DNA of 64,000 bases from NCEH01 sp043195195 (GTDB lineage Bacteria > Pseudomonadota > Alphaproteobacteria > Rhizobiales > Xanthobacteraceae): NCBI RefSeq assembly GCF_043195195.1, contig NZ_JBAFWT010000010.1:1-64000 (forward strand). The letters are read 5' to 3'. This document shows positions 17,447 through 26,052 of this stretch, piece by piece. A program made the translations under genes and the position numbers. The first letter of the stretch is position 1, and every line of letters starts with the position of its first letter. The notes under the pieces are model-generated. The model made no database searches and had not been told where the DNA came from. It saw only the letters and a program-made list of their open reading frames with translations.

Positions 17447-17821
17447 TCAGCGTCGTCCGCCGTTTTCGATCGACGGGTCGATGCAGGTGTACCCGACGAA
17501 GCACTGCTTCACGTCCCGGGTCGGCACGAAGGCGGGCTTCGTCACGTCGAAATATGTGCAGAATGAACGATCGCGCACATACCGATCATAGGTGAGGCCG
17601 CCGGTGTTGAGTACCGTCCCGCCGGCCTTTGTCACGAGGGCGTTGGCTTGAACGCAGCTCATGTTCACACTCGCAGGGCCAGAGGGATAGGCGCCCTGCG
17701 CCAGAGCGGCGCCGGACGCGATCAGGAGTCCCGCGAGCGCGAGACTGGCCGTGAACACTGGCCCAGTGATGCGCGGAGGCCGCGCATTTGCCTTGCCGGC
17801 GCTGCTGAGGAAGATTGCCAT
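17447..17821 (-). CDS. Small secreted cysteine-containing hypothetical protein
   Basis: A 124-residue protein with a probable signal peptide (hydrophobic ASLALAGLLIASGAALAQG, cleavage near residue 42 after ALA). The mature part has four Cys, suggesting two disulfides in the periplasm. I know no function; similar short exported proteins ending in an FVGYTCIDPS-like segment are common in Hyphomicrobiales genomes. The frame is open to 17872, but the ATG at 17821 has a GGAAGGA ribosome site and places a positively charged region before the hydrophobic core. It is convergent with the hydrolase pseudogene. Confidence 0.75.
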   Translation of the reverse strand: MAIFLSSAGKANARPPRITGPVFTASLALAGLLIASGAALAQGAYPSGPASVNMSCVQANALVTKAGGTVLNTGGLTYDRYVRDRSFCTYFDVTKPAFVPTRDVKQCFVGYTCIDPSIENGGRR

Positions 17822-17898
17822 GTGGTTTGTCCTTCCAATCCCCAGGCCCAGCGTGACATTACTCCGCAACACGTAGGCCAGTTTGTGAAAAAATATCC

Positions 17899-18810
17899 AT
17901 GAGCGATGACATTACGTTTAACCGGCGCTTCGACGTGCCGCATGGGCAAGTGGAACACGTGGCACCCCATGTGCGCCGCGTCGTGGCGCCGAATCCGTCG
18001 CCCTACACGTTCACTGGAACCTGTACCTATATCGTCGGGCACGGCACCGTCGCCATTCTCGATCCTGGGCCGGATGACCCAGCCCACATCGCTGCGGTGC
18101 TGGATGCGGTGCGCGGCGAAACGGTGAGTCACATCGTCATCACACATACCCATCGGGACCATTCCCCCGCCAGTCCAGCCGTTAAAGCAGCAACCGGCGC
18201 GCGTACCGTGGGCGAGGGGCCGCACCGCTGGGCCCGGCCGCTGTTCATCGGCGAGATCAACCCCATGGATGCCAGCGCCGATGTCGACTTCGCGCCCGAC
18301 ATCGTGCTCGCCGATGGAGATGTGCTGAGCGGGAGCGGATGGACGCTTGAAGCGCTCGCCACCCCCGGTCATTGCGCCAACCACCTTGCCTTTGCCCTCC
18401 ATGAGGACGATCTGCTGTTTTCCGGCGACCATGTGATGGGCTGGGCGACCTCGATCGTCGCACCGCCGGACGGCTCCATGGGCGATTATGTGCATTCGCT
18501 AGAAAAGCTTGCCGCGCGCGAGGAGCGCCTCTACCTGCCCGGCCATGGTCCGGCGGTGAACGATGCGCCGGCTTTCGTGCGCGATTACCTCAACCACCGC
18601 CATGCTCGCGAGGCGGCGATCCTGCGCGGGCTGGAGCGCACCTCAGCCATTCCCGAGCTGGTGCGCGGTATATATATTGGCCTCGACCCACGTCTGTTCG
18701 GGGCGGCCTCGCTGACCGTGCTCGCCCATCTGGAACATCTGGTGGAAAAAGGACTGGTCGAGACCGAAGGCGTCCCCTCCATCGCCGGAAACTACCGCGT
18801 GGCCCGCTGA
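17899..18810 (+). CDS. MBL-fold metallo-hydrolase, LACTB2-like
   Basis: A 303-residue metallo-beta-lactamase-fold protein. The zinc motif is HTHRDHSP (83-90), with further ligands in ATPGHCANH and SGDHVMGW, and a late GHGP motif (LPGHGPAVND). A C-terminal winged-helix-like extension (EHLVEKGLVETEG) is typical of the LACTB2/Glx II-like group. Substrate unknown; relatives include RNases and thioesterases. No clear ribosome site precedes the ATG. Its last 19 bases overlap the convergent small membrane protein gene. Confidence 0.92.
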   Translation: MSDDITFNRRFDVPHGQVEHVAPHVRRVVAPNPSPYTFTGTCTYIVGHGTVAILDPGPDDPAHIAAVLDAVRGETVSHIVITHTHRDHSPASPAVKAATGARTVGEGPHRWARPLFIGEINPMDASADVDFAPDIVLADGDVLSGSGWTLEALATPGHCANHLAFALHEDDLLFSGDHVMGWATSIVAPPDGSMGDYVHSLEKLAAREERLYLPGHGPAVNDAPAFVRDYLNHRHAREAAILRGLERTSAIPELVRGIYIGLDPRLFGAASLTVLAHLEHLVEKGLVETEGVPSIAGNYRVAR

Positions 18811-19142
18811 GGCGGGGCATCGTCCGCGTGGCGGTTCGCCAGTTCCTCCGGGCTCGATGCGGTGGGTCTTGCATGCAGATTATAGCTGCCTGTGCGTTCC
18901 GGCCGCGTCTGCGGCTGCGTGAAGCTCGTCGCGGCCTCGTCATAGCCGCGCCGGCTGGAAATGAAGAGCAGCGCCATCAGCCCGCATCCCAGCACGAACG
19001 TCAGGACGATGCCGAGCACCATGGGGATATAGTCCGCAGGCTTCATCGGCGCGCCTTCGCCGGCTTCCCACCCCACCACCATCCACCACAGGGAAAGGCC
19101 GAGGATCGCGAATACGGGCAGCACGAGCAGGACGCGCTTCAT
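18792..19142 (-). CDS. Hypothetical membrane protein, two helices
   Basis: A 116-residue protein that I cannot assign. It has two membrane helices (about residues 4-24 and 41-62) and a polar, Pro/Thr/Arg-rich C-terminal half that is probably cytoplasmic and disordered. An AGGAGA ribosome site six bases before the ATG supports expression. Its 3' end overlaps the MBL gene by 19 bases on the other strand. Confidence 0.65.
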   Translation of the reverse strand: MKRVLLVLPVFAILGLSLWWMVVGWEAGEGAPMKPADYIPMVLGIVLTFVLGCGLMALLFISSRRGYDEAATSFTQPQTRPERTGSYNLHARPTASSPEELANRHADDAPPQRATR

Positions 19143-19219
19143 GGCAATCTCCTGTGGGCGGACGAGCAGGATCGACTCATGCGGTTTGCCGGCAACGCGG
19201 TGTTGGGCAGAATGGATCC

Positions 19220-19897
19220 ATGTGCGGACGCTTCATTCAAAGCTATGGCCCAGCCTATTACATGGAGCGTCTGGGGCTCGAGTCAAAGGACGCTCGCCTC
19301 CCGAACGCCCCGCCACGTTTCAATGCCGCGCCGACCCAAGACCTGCTGACGATCCGCCGCAATCCCGAAACGGCGCGTGCCGAGATCGGCTTGCTGCGCT
19401 GGGGGCTCGTGCCCTCGTGCGCTGCCGACATGAACGGTGCGAGCGCGCTCATAAATGCCCGCAGCGAGACTGTTGCCGAAAAGCAGAGCTTCCGCGCCGC
19501 CTGGAGGAAGCCTCGCCGCTGTGTCATTCCCGCCGATGGGTTTTATGAATGGCGGCGCAGCGAGACCGGGCGCCAGCCGTTTCTCATCGCCCTAAGCAGC
19601 CGTGAGCCGATGGCCTTGGCCGGCCTCTGGGAGGGTTGGAGGGACCCAGGTTCGGGAGAGTGGGTGCGCACCTTCACCATTCTCACATGTGCCGCGAATA
19701 CGCTCCTGGCGCCGCTGCACGACCGCATGCCGGTCATTCTCGACCCGACCGATATCGCCCGTTGGCTGACTGCGCCTGCGCCCTTCGATCTAATGAAGCC
19801 TTATCCGCCGTCGGCGATGGAGATGTGGGCGGTCTCGACGCGCGTCAATTCAGTGCGTAACGAGGGCGAGGATCTCACGCTTCCGTCCGTTGCCTGA
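19220..19897 (+). CDS. SOS response-associated peptidase (SRAP/YedK/HMCES family)
   Basis: A 225-residue SRAP-domain protein. Its family protects abasic sites in single-stranded DNA by forming a thiazolidine crosslink through Cys2. The catalytic set is visible: C2 in MCGRF, N79 and R81 in INARSET, E110 in ADGFYEW and H167 in HDRMPVIL. The start at 19220 is fixed because Cys2 must follow the initiator Met; the open frame upstream is therefore untranslated. I see no convincing LexA box. Confidence 0.95.
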   Translation: MCGRFIQSYGPAYYMERLGLESKDARLPNAPPRFNAAPTQDLLTIRRNPETARAEIGLLRWGLVPSCAADMNGASALINARSETVAEKQSFRAAWRKPRRCVIPADGFYEWRRSETGRQPFLIALSSREPMALAGLWEGWRDPGSGEWVRTFTILTCAANTLLAPLHDRMPVILDPTDIARWLTAPAPFDLMKPYPPSAMEMWAVSTRVNSVRNEGEDLTLPSVA

Positions 19898-19908
19898 GGC
19901 TAAACCTC

Positions 19909-20694
19909 CTATTGGCGCTTCTTGCGGCGCTCGGCGGAAATGTCGGCGAGCAGGCCGGAGATGCGCCAGGAATTCTCGCCGAGATCGTGCACGCCGAAAC
20001 GCGACATGGACCGGATGTCGATGCGGGCGCCCTTGGTTGTCGGCCGCACGCGGATCACCACATCGTTGCGCAGGCCGAGGAGAGGCGTCACGGCCACTGC
20101 CTCGATCTGCCCGTCGCGCAGGCCGCCGCGCGGCGGCACTGCGTCGAGCACGCGCCAGTGCCGCTTCTGAACCAGTGCGAGCATGGTGTTGAAGGCTTCT
20201 TCCGGGGTGGCATCTAGGTCGATGGGCTTGATGCCGGGATAGGCGGAGCGCTGCATTGCGGCCGCGTCCTCGCCGGGATAGGCAACCGGGTTCGCCGCAC
20301 GCGGGCGGGCAAAGCCCATCGCGCGAAAATAGGGCGGATCTTCCATATCGGTGGACAGGTCGGTCAAGGGCGGCAGCATGACGCCGCGGGCGAGCACGGC
20401 CGCCGGCCCCGCCAGCACGAACAGTGCGATCGTCAAAGCGCCTATGGCTTTTCCCAGACCCCGCCACCCGCTCTCCCATATGGAAATGCAGGCCGCGACC
20501 GCGACCAGCGCTCCCACCGCAGCGAGTGCCAGGCCCGCGCCGACGGTCGCCATGGCGGGCTGGAAATCGAGCAAGTTGGCGCGATAGAGGCCCGAGGCCA
20601 GCGCGATTACCGGGATGGCGAACAAGGCGAGCCGCAGGCTCCAGGATGCGAGGCCGGAAGATCGCTCCTCAACATATAGCTGGCGCTTGATCAT
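19909..20694 (-). CDS. DUF1499 domain membrane protein
   Basis: A 261-residue protein with three hydrophobic segments in the first half (about 18-36, 48-72 and 83-106) and a soluble DUF1499 domain in the second half. The domain is recognised by NPVAYPGEDAAAMQRSAYP, then DATPEEAFNTMLAL, WRVLDAVPP and a late IDIRSMSRFGVHDLG. Function unknown. It is convergent with the SRAP gene and lies 91 bases downstream of the HAD phosphatase gene on the same strand. Confidence 0.88.
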   Translation of the reverse strand: MIKRQLYVEERSSGLASWSLRLALFAIPVIALASGLYRANLLDFQPAMATVGAGLALAAVGALVAVAACISIWESGWRGLGKAIGALTIALFVLAGPAAVLARGVMLPPLTDLSTDMEDPPYFRAMGFARPRAANPVAYPGEDAAAMQRSAYPGIKPIDLDATPEEAFNTMLALVQKRHWRVLDAVPPRGGLRDGQIEAVAVTPLLGLRNDVVIRVRPTTKGARIDIRSMSRFGVHDLGENSWRISGLLADISAERRKKRQ

Positions 20695-20785
20695 GGCCGT
20701 GGTGCCGTGTGTCCCCTCGGGCGCCGACCGGCGCTCATGGTCGATCTATGCCCGCTTTTGCCGATTGTTTCCAGCCGCCCGTGAA

Positions 20786-21490
20786 TCACGGGGCGAGGAG
20801 GTGCGTGGGAAGATCGGCTATGGAATCCACCACCAGATCCGCTTCGCTATAGAGATGCTCCACGGGCGCGGGGCCTGTGCGCACCAGGATGAAGCGGGCG
20901 CCTGCGCTGCGCGCGGCGGTGAAATCATGCTCACTGTCGCCCACCACGGCCATTGCGTGCGGTGCGAGCGCGAGGCGTTGGGCTAGAGCGCTGATCATGC
21001 CGGGATCCGGCTTGGATCCGAAACCGGAATCATAGCCGTGCACCGCTTCGAGATAGGGCAGCAGTCCCAGCGCCTCGGCCTGGGTGCGCGCATTGGATTC
21101 TGCATCATTGGTGACGATGGCGAGCTTCAGTCCGCCGTCGTGCAGGCGCTGGAGCACCAGATCCGGCTGGCCAATGGGCGTGAGGTGAATGAGACCTGCC
21201 TCCCGGAACAGATGATCGATGAGATGCAGGAAGGCATCGTCCGCCGCACGCCCCAAAGTCTGCGCCCACAGCGGCCCATAATGGCCGGAAGAACCGGCGA
21301 CCAAAGGCGAGGAGGGCAGGAAGCGTTCCTCGTCCGGCAGGTACTCGCTGACGTCTTCAAGCCGCGCCAGGGCGGCGGCATTGCCGGCGGCGAGTGTGCG
21401 CATGACATAGCCGGCGGAAGGACCCCAGGTGCGGTCGAAATCCACCAGCGTCCCATCCTTGTCGAATAAAACAGCTTTCAGATCGCGCAT
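20786..21490 (-). CDS. HAD-family phosphatase, Gph-like
   Basis: A 234-residue HAD hydrolase of the phosphoglycolate phosphatase type. Motif I is FDKDGTLVDF (D10 and D12), motif II lies around KLAIVTNDAES, and motif IV is VVGDSEHDFTAARSAG. An alpha-helical cap is inserted between motifs I and II. The substrate is not set by sequence; no Calvin-cycle genes are nearby. The ATG at 21490 begins the conserved region; 30 upstream codons are excluded. Confidence 0.9.
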   Translation of the reverse strand: MRDLKAVLFDKDGTLVDFDRTWGPSAGYVMRTLAAGNAAALARLEDVSEYLPDEERFLPSSPLVAGSSGHYGPLWAQTLGRAADDAFLHLIDHLFREAGLIHLTPIGQPDLVLQRLHDGGLKLAIVTNDAESNARTQAEALGLLPYLEAVHGYDSGFGSKPDPGMISALAQRLALAPHAMAVVGDSEHDFTAARSAGARFILVRTGPAPVEHLYSEADLVVDSIADLPTHLLAP

Positions 21491-21717
21491 GGTGCCTCGC
21501 ACAAGGAGAAAGCAGGCGCGCAGATCCGGTGCGGCGCCAACAGCCATATGTCTTGTGAAAGCCGCGGCTCGCAAACACAAGACAAAGCGGCAGCTTCACC
21601 TTGTTATGGCCAGCGCGGCGCGGATAGGCGTTCACTTCATGCGGCGTTCTGCCTATGATCGCGCCAATGAGACTGCGATCCACGTTCCGCTGGTCGCCAT
21701 CCCTCGGGTGGACCGCC

Positions 21718-23052
21718 ATGCCCCATCGTTCCCGCCGGCCTGGCGAGCGAGGCCGGTGCGCCTGGGTTTTGTTCTGCGCGCTCCTGCTGGCGGTGCTCGA
21801 GCCGGGTGTTGCGTCTGCTGCGACCGGCAGCGGACTGCGCCCGCCGGCCTCCCTTCCTGTAAGCAGGCCACGCATCCCCCTCAACAAGGTGCCGCTCCCG
21901 GTCCCGCGCCCCGAAGTGCCGGATGTCGCGACCGAGGAAGGGGACGAGACGGCAGAATCCTCAGCGGGGGAGCAGTCCGCCGCGCCAGCCGCCGCTGCAC
22001 CTTTGCCGCAGCCGGCACCGGCTGCGATAAACGCGGCGCCTCTGCCGCGGCTTGCAAATGTTCCATTTCCGAAGGCACGCGAACCATTGCCAGGAGAGCA
22101 GGAGGAAGAGGTCGAAGAGGAGAAGCCCGCTCCCGCCCTCATCCCGCCGCCGCCGCCGAGCGGTACGGCCGCCCGCGACGGCACCCCGCCTTCCGCTTCG
22201 TCCGCGGAGGCGATCGCCCCCGGAACATTGCCGGCACTCTGCGCCGCGCTGGTGGAGCAGCAGGCCATGATCGCGGCGCCAGCGCCGCCGGTCCCGGTGA
22301 AAGAGGGCTGTTCCCTGACGCAGCCAGTGCGCGTAACGGCCGTGCGACTGGTGGATGGAAATCTGGTTACCCTGTCCCCCGCAGCAATCCTCCAATGCGA
22401 GATGGCGGCGGCGGTGACGCAATGGGTGCGCGACGACCTTGGCCCCGCAGTCGCGACCCTAGGCACTCGCATGGAGACCTTCAAAGTCGCCGCATCTTAT
22501 GATTGCCGCCCTCGCAACCGCGTGAAGGGTGCCAAGATGAGCGAGCACGGCCAAGGCAACGCGATCGACTTCGGCGGGTTCGAAACGGCCGACAAACGGG
22601 TGATCGAGGTCAAGAATGGTGGGCTGCCGATCGCGCTGCAGGAGCGTATCAAGGCCGATGCGTGCACCAAGTTCAGCACCGTGCTGGGTCCGGGATCAGA
22701 TGGCTACCACGAGGATCATATTCACGTGGATATCGCCAAGCGCCGGCTCGACATCAAGCTGTGTCGATGGACCATAAAGACCCCAGCGCCCGCCGTGATC
22801 GCTGCCCGCGATGCCGGGAAGAGTGGGGTATCCACTTCTTACGGCACTGGAACGAATCCGGAGGCGAACGGGCAAGGCACCGAAGGAAAGGCCGAGGGGG
22901 ACGTTCAGCCGTCTGAAGCAGTGGCCAATGCGACAGCCGGCAACCAGAAGCGGCTCTCGCTGCCGGAACCGGCGCCGATGCCTTTGAAGCGCCCGGCAAT
23001 AAAGGCCGGCACAAGAGCCGCCACCGAAGGTGGCAGGTTGCCGGGAGGATAG
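21718..23052 (+). CDS. Extensin-like C-terminal domain protein, exported, proline-rich
   Basis: A 444-residue exported protein. After a signal peptide (charged RSRRPGERGR then WVLFCALLLAVLEPGVASA) comes a roughly 150-residue Pro/Ala/Glu-rich linker, then an extensin-like C-terminal domain (PF06904 type) at about residues 180-350. That domain carries ASYDCRPRN, KMSEHGQGNAIDFGGF and GYHEDHIHVDIA, whose His and Asp residues resemble the metal site of the M15 D,D-peptidase superfamily, so a peptidoglycan role is likely. About 95 residues of low complexity follow. The start is uncertain: in-frame ATGs also occur at 21655 and 21667. Confidence 0.85.
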   Translation: MPHRSRRPGERGRCAWVLFCALLLAVLEPGVASAATGSGLRPPASLPVSRPRIPLNKVPLPVPRPEVPDVATEEGDETAESSAGEQSAAPAAAAPLPQPAPAAINAAPLPRLANVPFPKAREPLPGEQEEEVEEEKPAPALIPPPPPSGTAARDGTPPSASSAEAIAPGTLPALCAALVEQQAMIAAPAPPVPVKEGCSLTQPVRVTAVRLVDGNLVTLSPAAILQCEMAAAVTQWVRDDLGPAVATLGTRMETFKVAASYDCRPRNRVKGAKMSEHGQGNAIDFGGFETADKRVIEVKNGGLPIALQERIKADACTKFSTVLGPGSDGYHEDHIHVDIAKRRLDIKLCRWTIKTPAPAVIAARDAGKSGVSTSYGTGTNPEANGQGTEGKAEGDVQPSEAVANATAGNQKRLSLPEPAPMPLKRPAIKAGTRAATEGGRLPGG

Positions 23053-23076
23053 CCGGCGAGCGGGCCCGTGCCGGCT
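23051..23076. terminator. Hairpin between convergent stops
   Basis: AGCCGGC (23051-23057) pairs with GCCGGCT (23070-23076) across a loop that can itself pair (CGGGCCCG). It spans the stop of the extensin-like gene and the stop of the convergent gene. There is no T-run. Confidence 0.45.
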
Positions 23077-23696
23077 TACTGGGCGATGAGCTTATGCCGG
23101 TTCAGAATATCTTCGGCAAGGGCGTGGTCGAAATTCACTTTGCGGGTAAAGACTGAGAAATTCTCAGCAGATGCCCTCTCGTCGGCGACCTCGCGCACGA
23201 CATGGTAATTTGCCCGGTTGGCGAAGTCGTGGATGGCGATCAGCGCATGGGGTGGGGCGTTCAACAGCGTCTGCATGAAACAGGCGACGCGGAAACGTCC
23301 GTCGACCAGATAGAGGTCAGCTTCTTTGGCGCCCTCGACGGACCAGATCTTGGTGTAATAGTCAGGCCATCGATCACGGGCGCTCTCATCCTTCGGGAAG
23401 CCCCATTCCTTGGTTTCACCGATATCGATGTAGATGAGCTTGGGGAGGATCGGAGCTTTGAATGCCACGCAGTCATCAAGGACGCGGTCCAGCCATTCCT
23501 TCGACGAATCCAATGAAATGATCGTCTCTTTGACAAGTCCGGCAGCAAACAGCGTGCTGCCCCCGGCGCCGAATTCGACGAAATTTCTCGCGCACCGCAG
23601 CAAGCTTTCGAACAGAGCCCGTTCTGCCGGACGCATGGCGACGGCCATCCGTGTGCGCTGTGGTGCTTCGCTTACGCTCGGGACTTCACTGCACAT
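23076..23696 (-). CDS. Putative SAM-dependent methyltransferase-like protein
   Basis: A 206-residue protein without a firm family assignment. It has a Rossmann-like opening motif FVEFGAGGSTLFAA (about 37-50), a following acidic position in TIISLDSS, and a conserved-looking DLYLVDGRFRVACF segment near residue 126. These resemble class I methyltransferase-fold proteins seen in polysaccharide gene clusters. No clear substrate domain is present and the nearest envelope genes are unrelated. An alternative start is the Met at residue 17 or 21, just before the fold. Confidence 0.65.
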   Translation of the reverse strand: MCSEVPSVSEAPQRTRMAVAMRPAERALFESLLRCARNFVEFGAGGSTLFAAGLVKETIISLDSSKEWLDRVLDDCVAFKAPILPKLIYIDIGETKEWGFPKDESARDRWPDYYTKIWSVEGAKEADLYLVDGRFRVACFMQTLLNAPPHALIAIHDFANRANYHVVREVADERASAENFSVFTRKVNFDHALAEDILNRHKLIAQ

Positions 23697-23818
23697 TGCT
23701 TTCGCCCCCTATGACCACGTTATGGACCTAGCCAGCCCGTTACCTTCAAGTCAAGGGAGCGCTTGATACGTTCGACGCCAGCGGACTCGATAGCCCGCTG
23801 GCGATTGGCTTCAAGCCT

Positions 23819-24421
23819 TCACAGCACAACCACTTCCGCGCCGACCGGCACGCGATTGTAGAGGTCGATCACGTCCTCGTTCAACATCCGGATGCAGCCG
23901 GAGGAGATCGCCTGACCCAGCAGCTCCGGCTGGTTGGTTCCGTGAATGCGGAACAGCGTGTCCTTAGAGCCCTGGTAGAGATAGAGGGCGCGGGCACCCA
24001 TGGGATTGTGCGGTCCGGGGCCCACATAGGACGGCAGACCGGCGATGCGCTGATGGATCTCCGGGGTCGGAGTCCAGCTCGGCCATTCGGCCTTGCGGCC
24101 GACCTTGGCATCGCCACGGAAGGCGAGGCTTTCCTCGCCCACGGTCACGCCATAGCGAATGGCTTGGCCGTTACCCTCGACGAAGTAAAGGAGCTTCTTG
24201 TCGGTGTCGACGACGATAGTGCCGGGCTTTTCCTTGCCGGTGTATTCAACAATTTGCCGGGCGTACATTCCCTCGGGCTTCACCTTCGGATACGGCGCCT
24301 GCGCGAGCAATTGCTTGTCCCGCGGCTTGAGCGACGATTCCGGAGCGGGCTGAGGCGTCGACGCCATGCAGCCACCTAATAGAAGTCCAAGCAGAACAGC
24401 CGCGACCGCCCGCTTCGCCAT
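23819..24421 (-). CDS. L,D-transpeptidase lipoprotein (ErfK/YbiS family)
   Basis: A 200-residue YkuD-domain enzyme that makes 3-3 crosslinks in peptidoglycan or attaches proteins to it. A lipobox (LLGGC, C18) indicates lipidation. The catalytic domain spans about residues 67-200, with H160 in RIHGTNQP and the active Cys C176 in SSGCIRM. Another extensin/M15-like gene lies less than 2 kb away, but the two are not in an operon. Confidence 0.94.
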   Translation of the reverse strand: MAKRAVAAVLLGLLLGGCMASTPQPAPESSLKPRDKQLLAQAPYPKVKPEGMYARQIVEYTGKEKPGTIVVDTDKKLLYFVEGNGQAIRYGVTVGEESLAFRGDAKVGRKAEWPSWTPTPEIHQRIAGLPSYVGPGPHNPMGARALYLYQGSKDTLFRIHGTNQPELLGQAISSGCIRMLNEDVIDLYNRVPVGAEVVVL

Positions 24422-24731
24422 GACCGCCTCTTAATAAACAGAGTGAACAGATTCGTTTCGTAAGCCTGGATTACCCGAACCCCGGCACGCCTTGAAGAGG
24501 CCACGAAGTCGCCACGGCTCGGAGCTGAAAAGCGTGGCAAAAATGTCTCAGGGTCTGACCTTTCGTCACCGTTAAGACCGTCTTCAAAGCCTTGCGCAAT
24601 GCTCTCCCACTAAGACCTCTGCAATGCCGCAGCACTTGCACAGTTTCGACGCAGTTGCCCACCATCTGTCAGTGGTCTTCCCACCAGAAGGCATCTGTTT
24701 TAGGCAGAACGCCTTGTCAGGAGAGAGTACG
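24422..24731. other. Intergenic region, no gene seen
   Basis: A 310-base gap between the L,D-transpeptidase gene and a small gene at 24732, which diverge. It includes a short AT-rich segment next to the transpeptidase start. No tRNA, terminator or plausible small open frame was recognised. Promoters for both neighbours should lie here. Confidence 0.45.
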
Positions 24732-24956
24732 ATGTCTAGCGATCAGCCTGGCCCGGGCACAGCCTCCCGCTCGGAAACCGAAGCCACTCGATACGGGGCC
24801 CATGCGGGCCAATGGCGCGACATCGGCATCACGGCCGTTGCTGCAGCCGCTGCTGCTGCCCGTCTCGCCAGCGATGCCAAACCAGTGGCCCAGAAGAGCT
24901 CGGGTGAGCCCAACAAGGTGGTTACCTTACGCGATATCGACCACCTGGCGGCCTGA
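24732..24956 (+). CDS. Small hypothetical protein (74 aa)
   Basis: A 74-residue protein that I do not recognise. It has a polar N-terminus, one short Ala-rich hydrophobic stretch (ITAVAAAAAAARLA, residues about 33-46) and a hydrophilic tail ending TLRDIDHLAA. An AGGAGAG ribosome site lies shortly before the ATG, which is the main support. It precedes corA by 109 bases on the same strand and may share its transcript. Confidence 0.55.
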   Translation: MSSDQPGPGTASRSETEATRYGAHAGQWRDIGITAVAAAAAAARLASDAKPVAQKSSGEPNKVVTLRDIDHLAA

Positions 24957-25022
24957 ACGGCACGCGGATCGATTTGAGCTGTGCTTGCCAGCCCGCACAA
25001 GGCTGCGCATGTATCCCACGGA

Positions 25023-25047
25023 GCGAACGCCTCTCTGCCGCGTTCGC
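25023..25047 (+). promoter_or_regulatory. Leader hairpin in front of corA
   Basis: GCGAACG (25023-25029) and CGTTCGC (25041-25047) form a perfect 7-base stem with an 11-base loop. It ends 18 bases before the corA ATG, close enough to affect ribosome access. There is no recognisable riboswitch. Confidence 0.35.
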
Positions 25048-25065
25048 CGGTGCGGATGGTGAGAC

Positions 25066-26040
25066 ATGCTGGTGGCCTATTGCCTGGTTGACGGTGCGCT
25101 CACGCCCCGAACCATTCCGCCCGACGGTGACGTGCCAGCGGATGCACTTTGGCTGGATCTCGTTTCCCCTGCGGGACACGAGGATGCGTTGGTTGAGCGC
25201 GCAGTGGGCGTGGAAATTCCCACGCGTGAAGACATGCGCCAGATCGAGCCGTCCAGCCGGCTGTACGTCGAAGGCGGTGCCGCGTACATGACGCTTTCGA
25301 TCCTGTGCGGCGCCGATACCGAGGCGCCGTCCGTCAACCCCGTCACTTTCATCCTCGTAAAGGCGAAGCTTGTGACGGTGCGGTATGCTGAACCCAAGCC
25401 CTTCGTGGTGTTGGCGAACCGTCTCAAAAAGACCTGCTCGCAGACCACCGGCGGCCAGATCCTGATGGAACTCCTCGATACCATCGTGGATCGGGTTTCC
25501 GAGGTGCTGGAACAAGCCGGAACCGATATCGAGCGGTTGTCCAAGCGCGTGTTCGAGCGCGATACGGAGGGCGGCAACCGGACCCAGCGCTATCGGGCGA
25601 TCCTCACCCATATCGGCCGGAAGGAAGGGTTGCTCTCCTATGCGCGCGAGAGCCTTGCCTCGCTGTCGCGTCTTCTGGCCTTCATCGGCACCGAGGGGGA
25701 TGCAAAGCCGCTCGGTCCCGACACCAAGAGCCAGATCAAGAGCATGACGCGGGACGTCGCGGGGCTATCGGACTATGCCAACTTCCTTGGCAACAAGCTG
25801 CAATTCCTGCTGGACGGGACCATCGGCATGGTTGGCCTGGAGCAGAACAACATCATCAAGATCTTCGCGGTGCTCTCAGTGGTGCTGATGCCACCAACCT
25901 TGATCGCCTCGATATATGGGATGAATTTCCAGCACATGCCGGAGCTTGCGGACACCTACGGATATCCGCTTGCGCTGACGGCCATGGTGATCTCGGCGAT
26001 CCTGCCCTATGTCTTCTTCAAATGGCGCCGCTGGCTGTAG
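25066..26040 (+). CDS. corA: CorA-type magnesium/cobalt transporter
   Basis: A 324-residue divalent cation channel. The long helical cytoplasmic domain is followed by two C-terminal membrane helices; the CorA selectivity motif GMN is at 285-287 (IYGMNFQHMPEL) and the protein ends in the basic KWRRWL. It is the classical CorA length. It lies 12 bases from the convergent SDR gene. A hairpin precedes its start. Confidence 0.95.
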   Translation: MLVAYCLVDGALTPRTIPPDGDVPADALWLDLVSPAGHEDALVERAVGVEIPTREDMRQIEPSSRLYVEGGAAYMTLSILCGADTEAPSVNPVTFILVKAKLVTVRYAEPKPFVVLANRLKKTCSQTTGGQILMELLDTIVDRVSEVLEQAGTDIERLSKRVFERDTEGGNRTQRYRAILTHIGRKEGLLSYARESLASLSRLLAFIGTEGDAKPLGPDTKSQIKSMTRDVAGLSDYANFLGNKLQFLLDGTIGMVGLEQNNIIKIFAVLSVVLMPPTLIASIYGMNFQHMPELADTYGYPLALTAMVISAILPYVFFKWRRWL

Positions 26041-26052
26041 CCACCGCGCTCC

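Noticed and set aside
21357..22484. 375-codon minus-strand frame antisense to the extensin-like gene
   Set aside because: Low-complexity Gly/Ser/Ala text produced by the complement of a Pro/Ala-rich linker.
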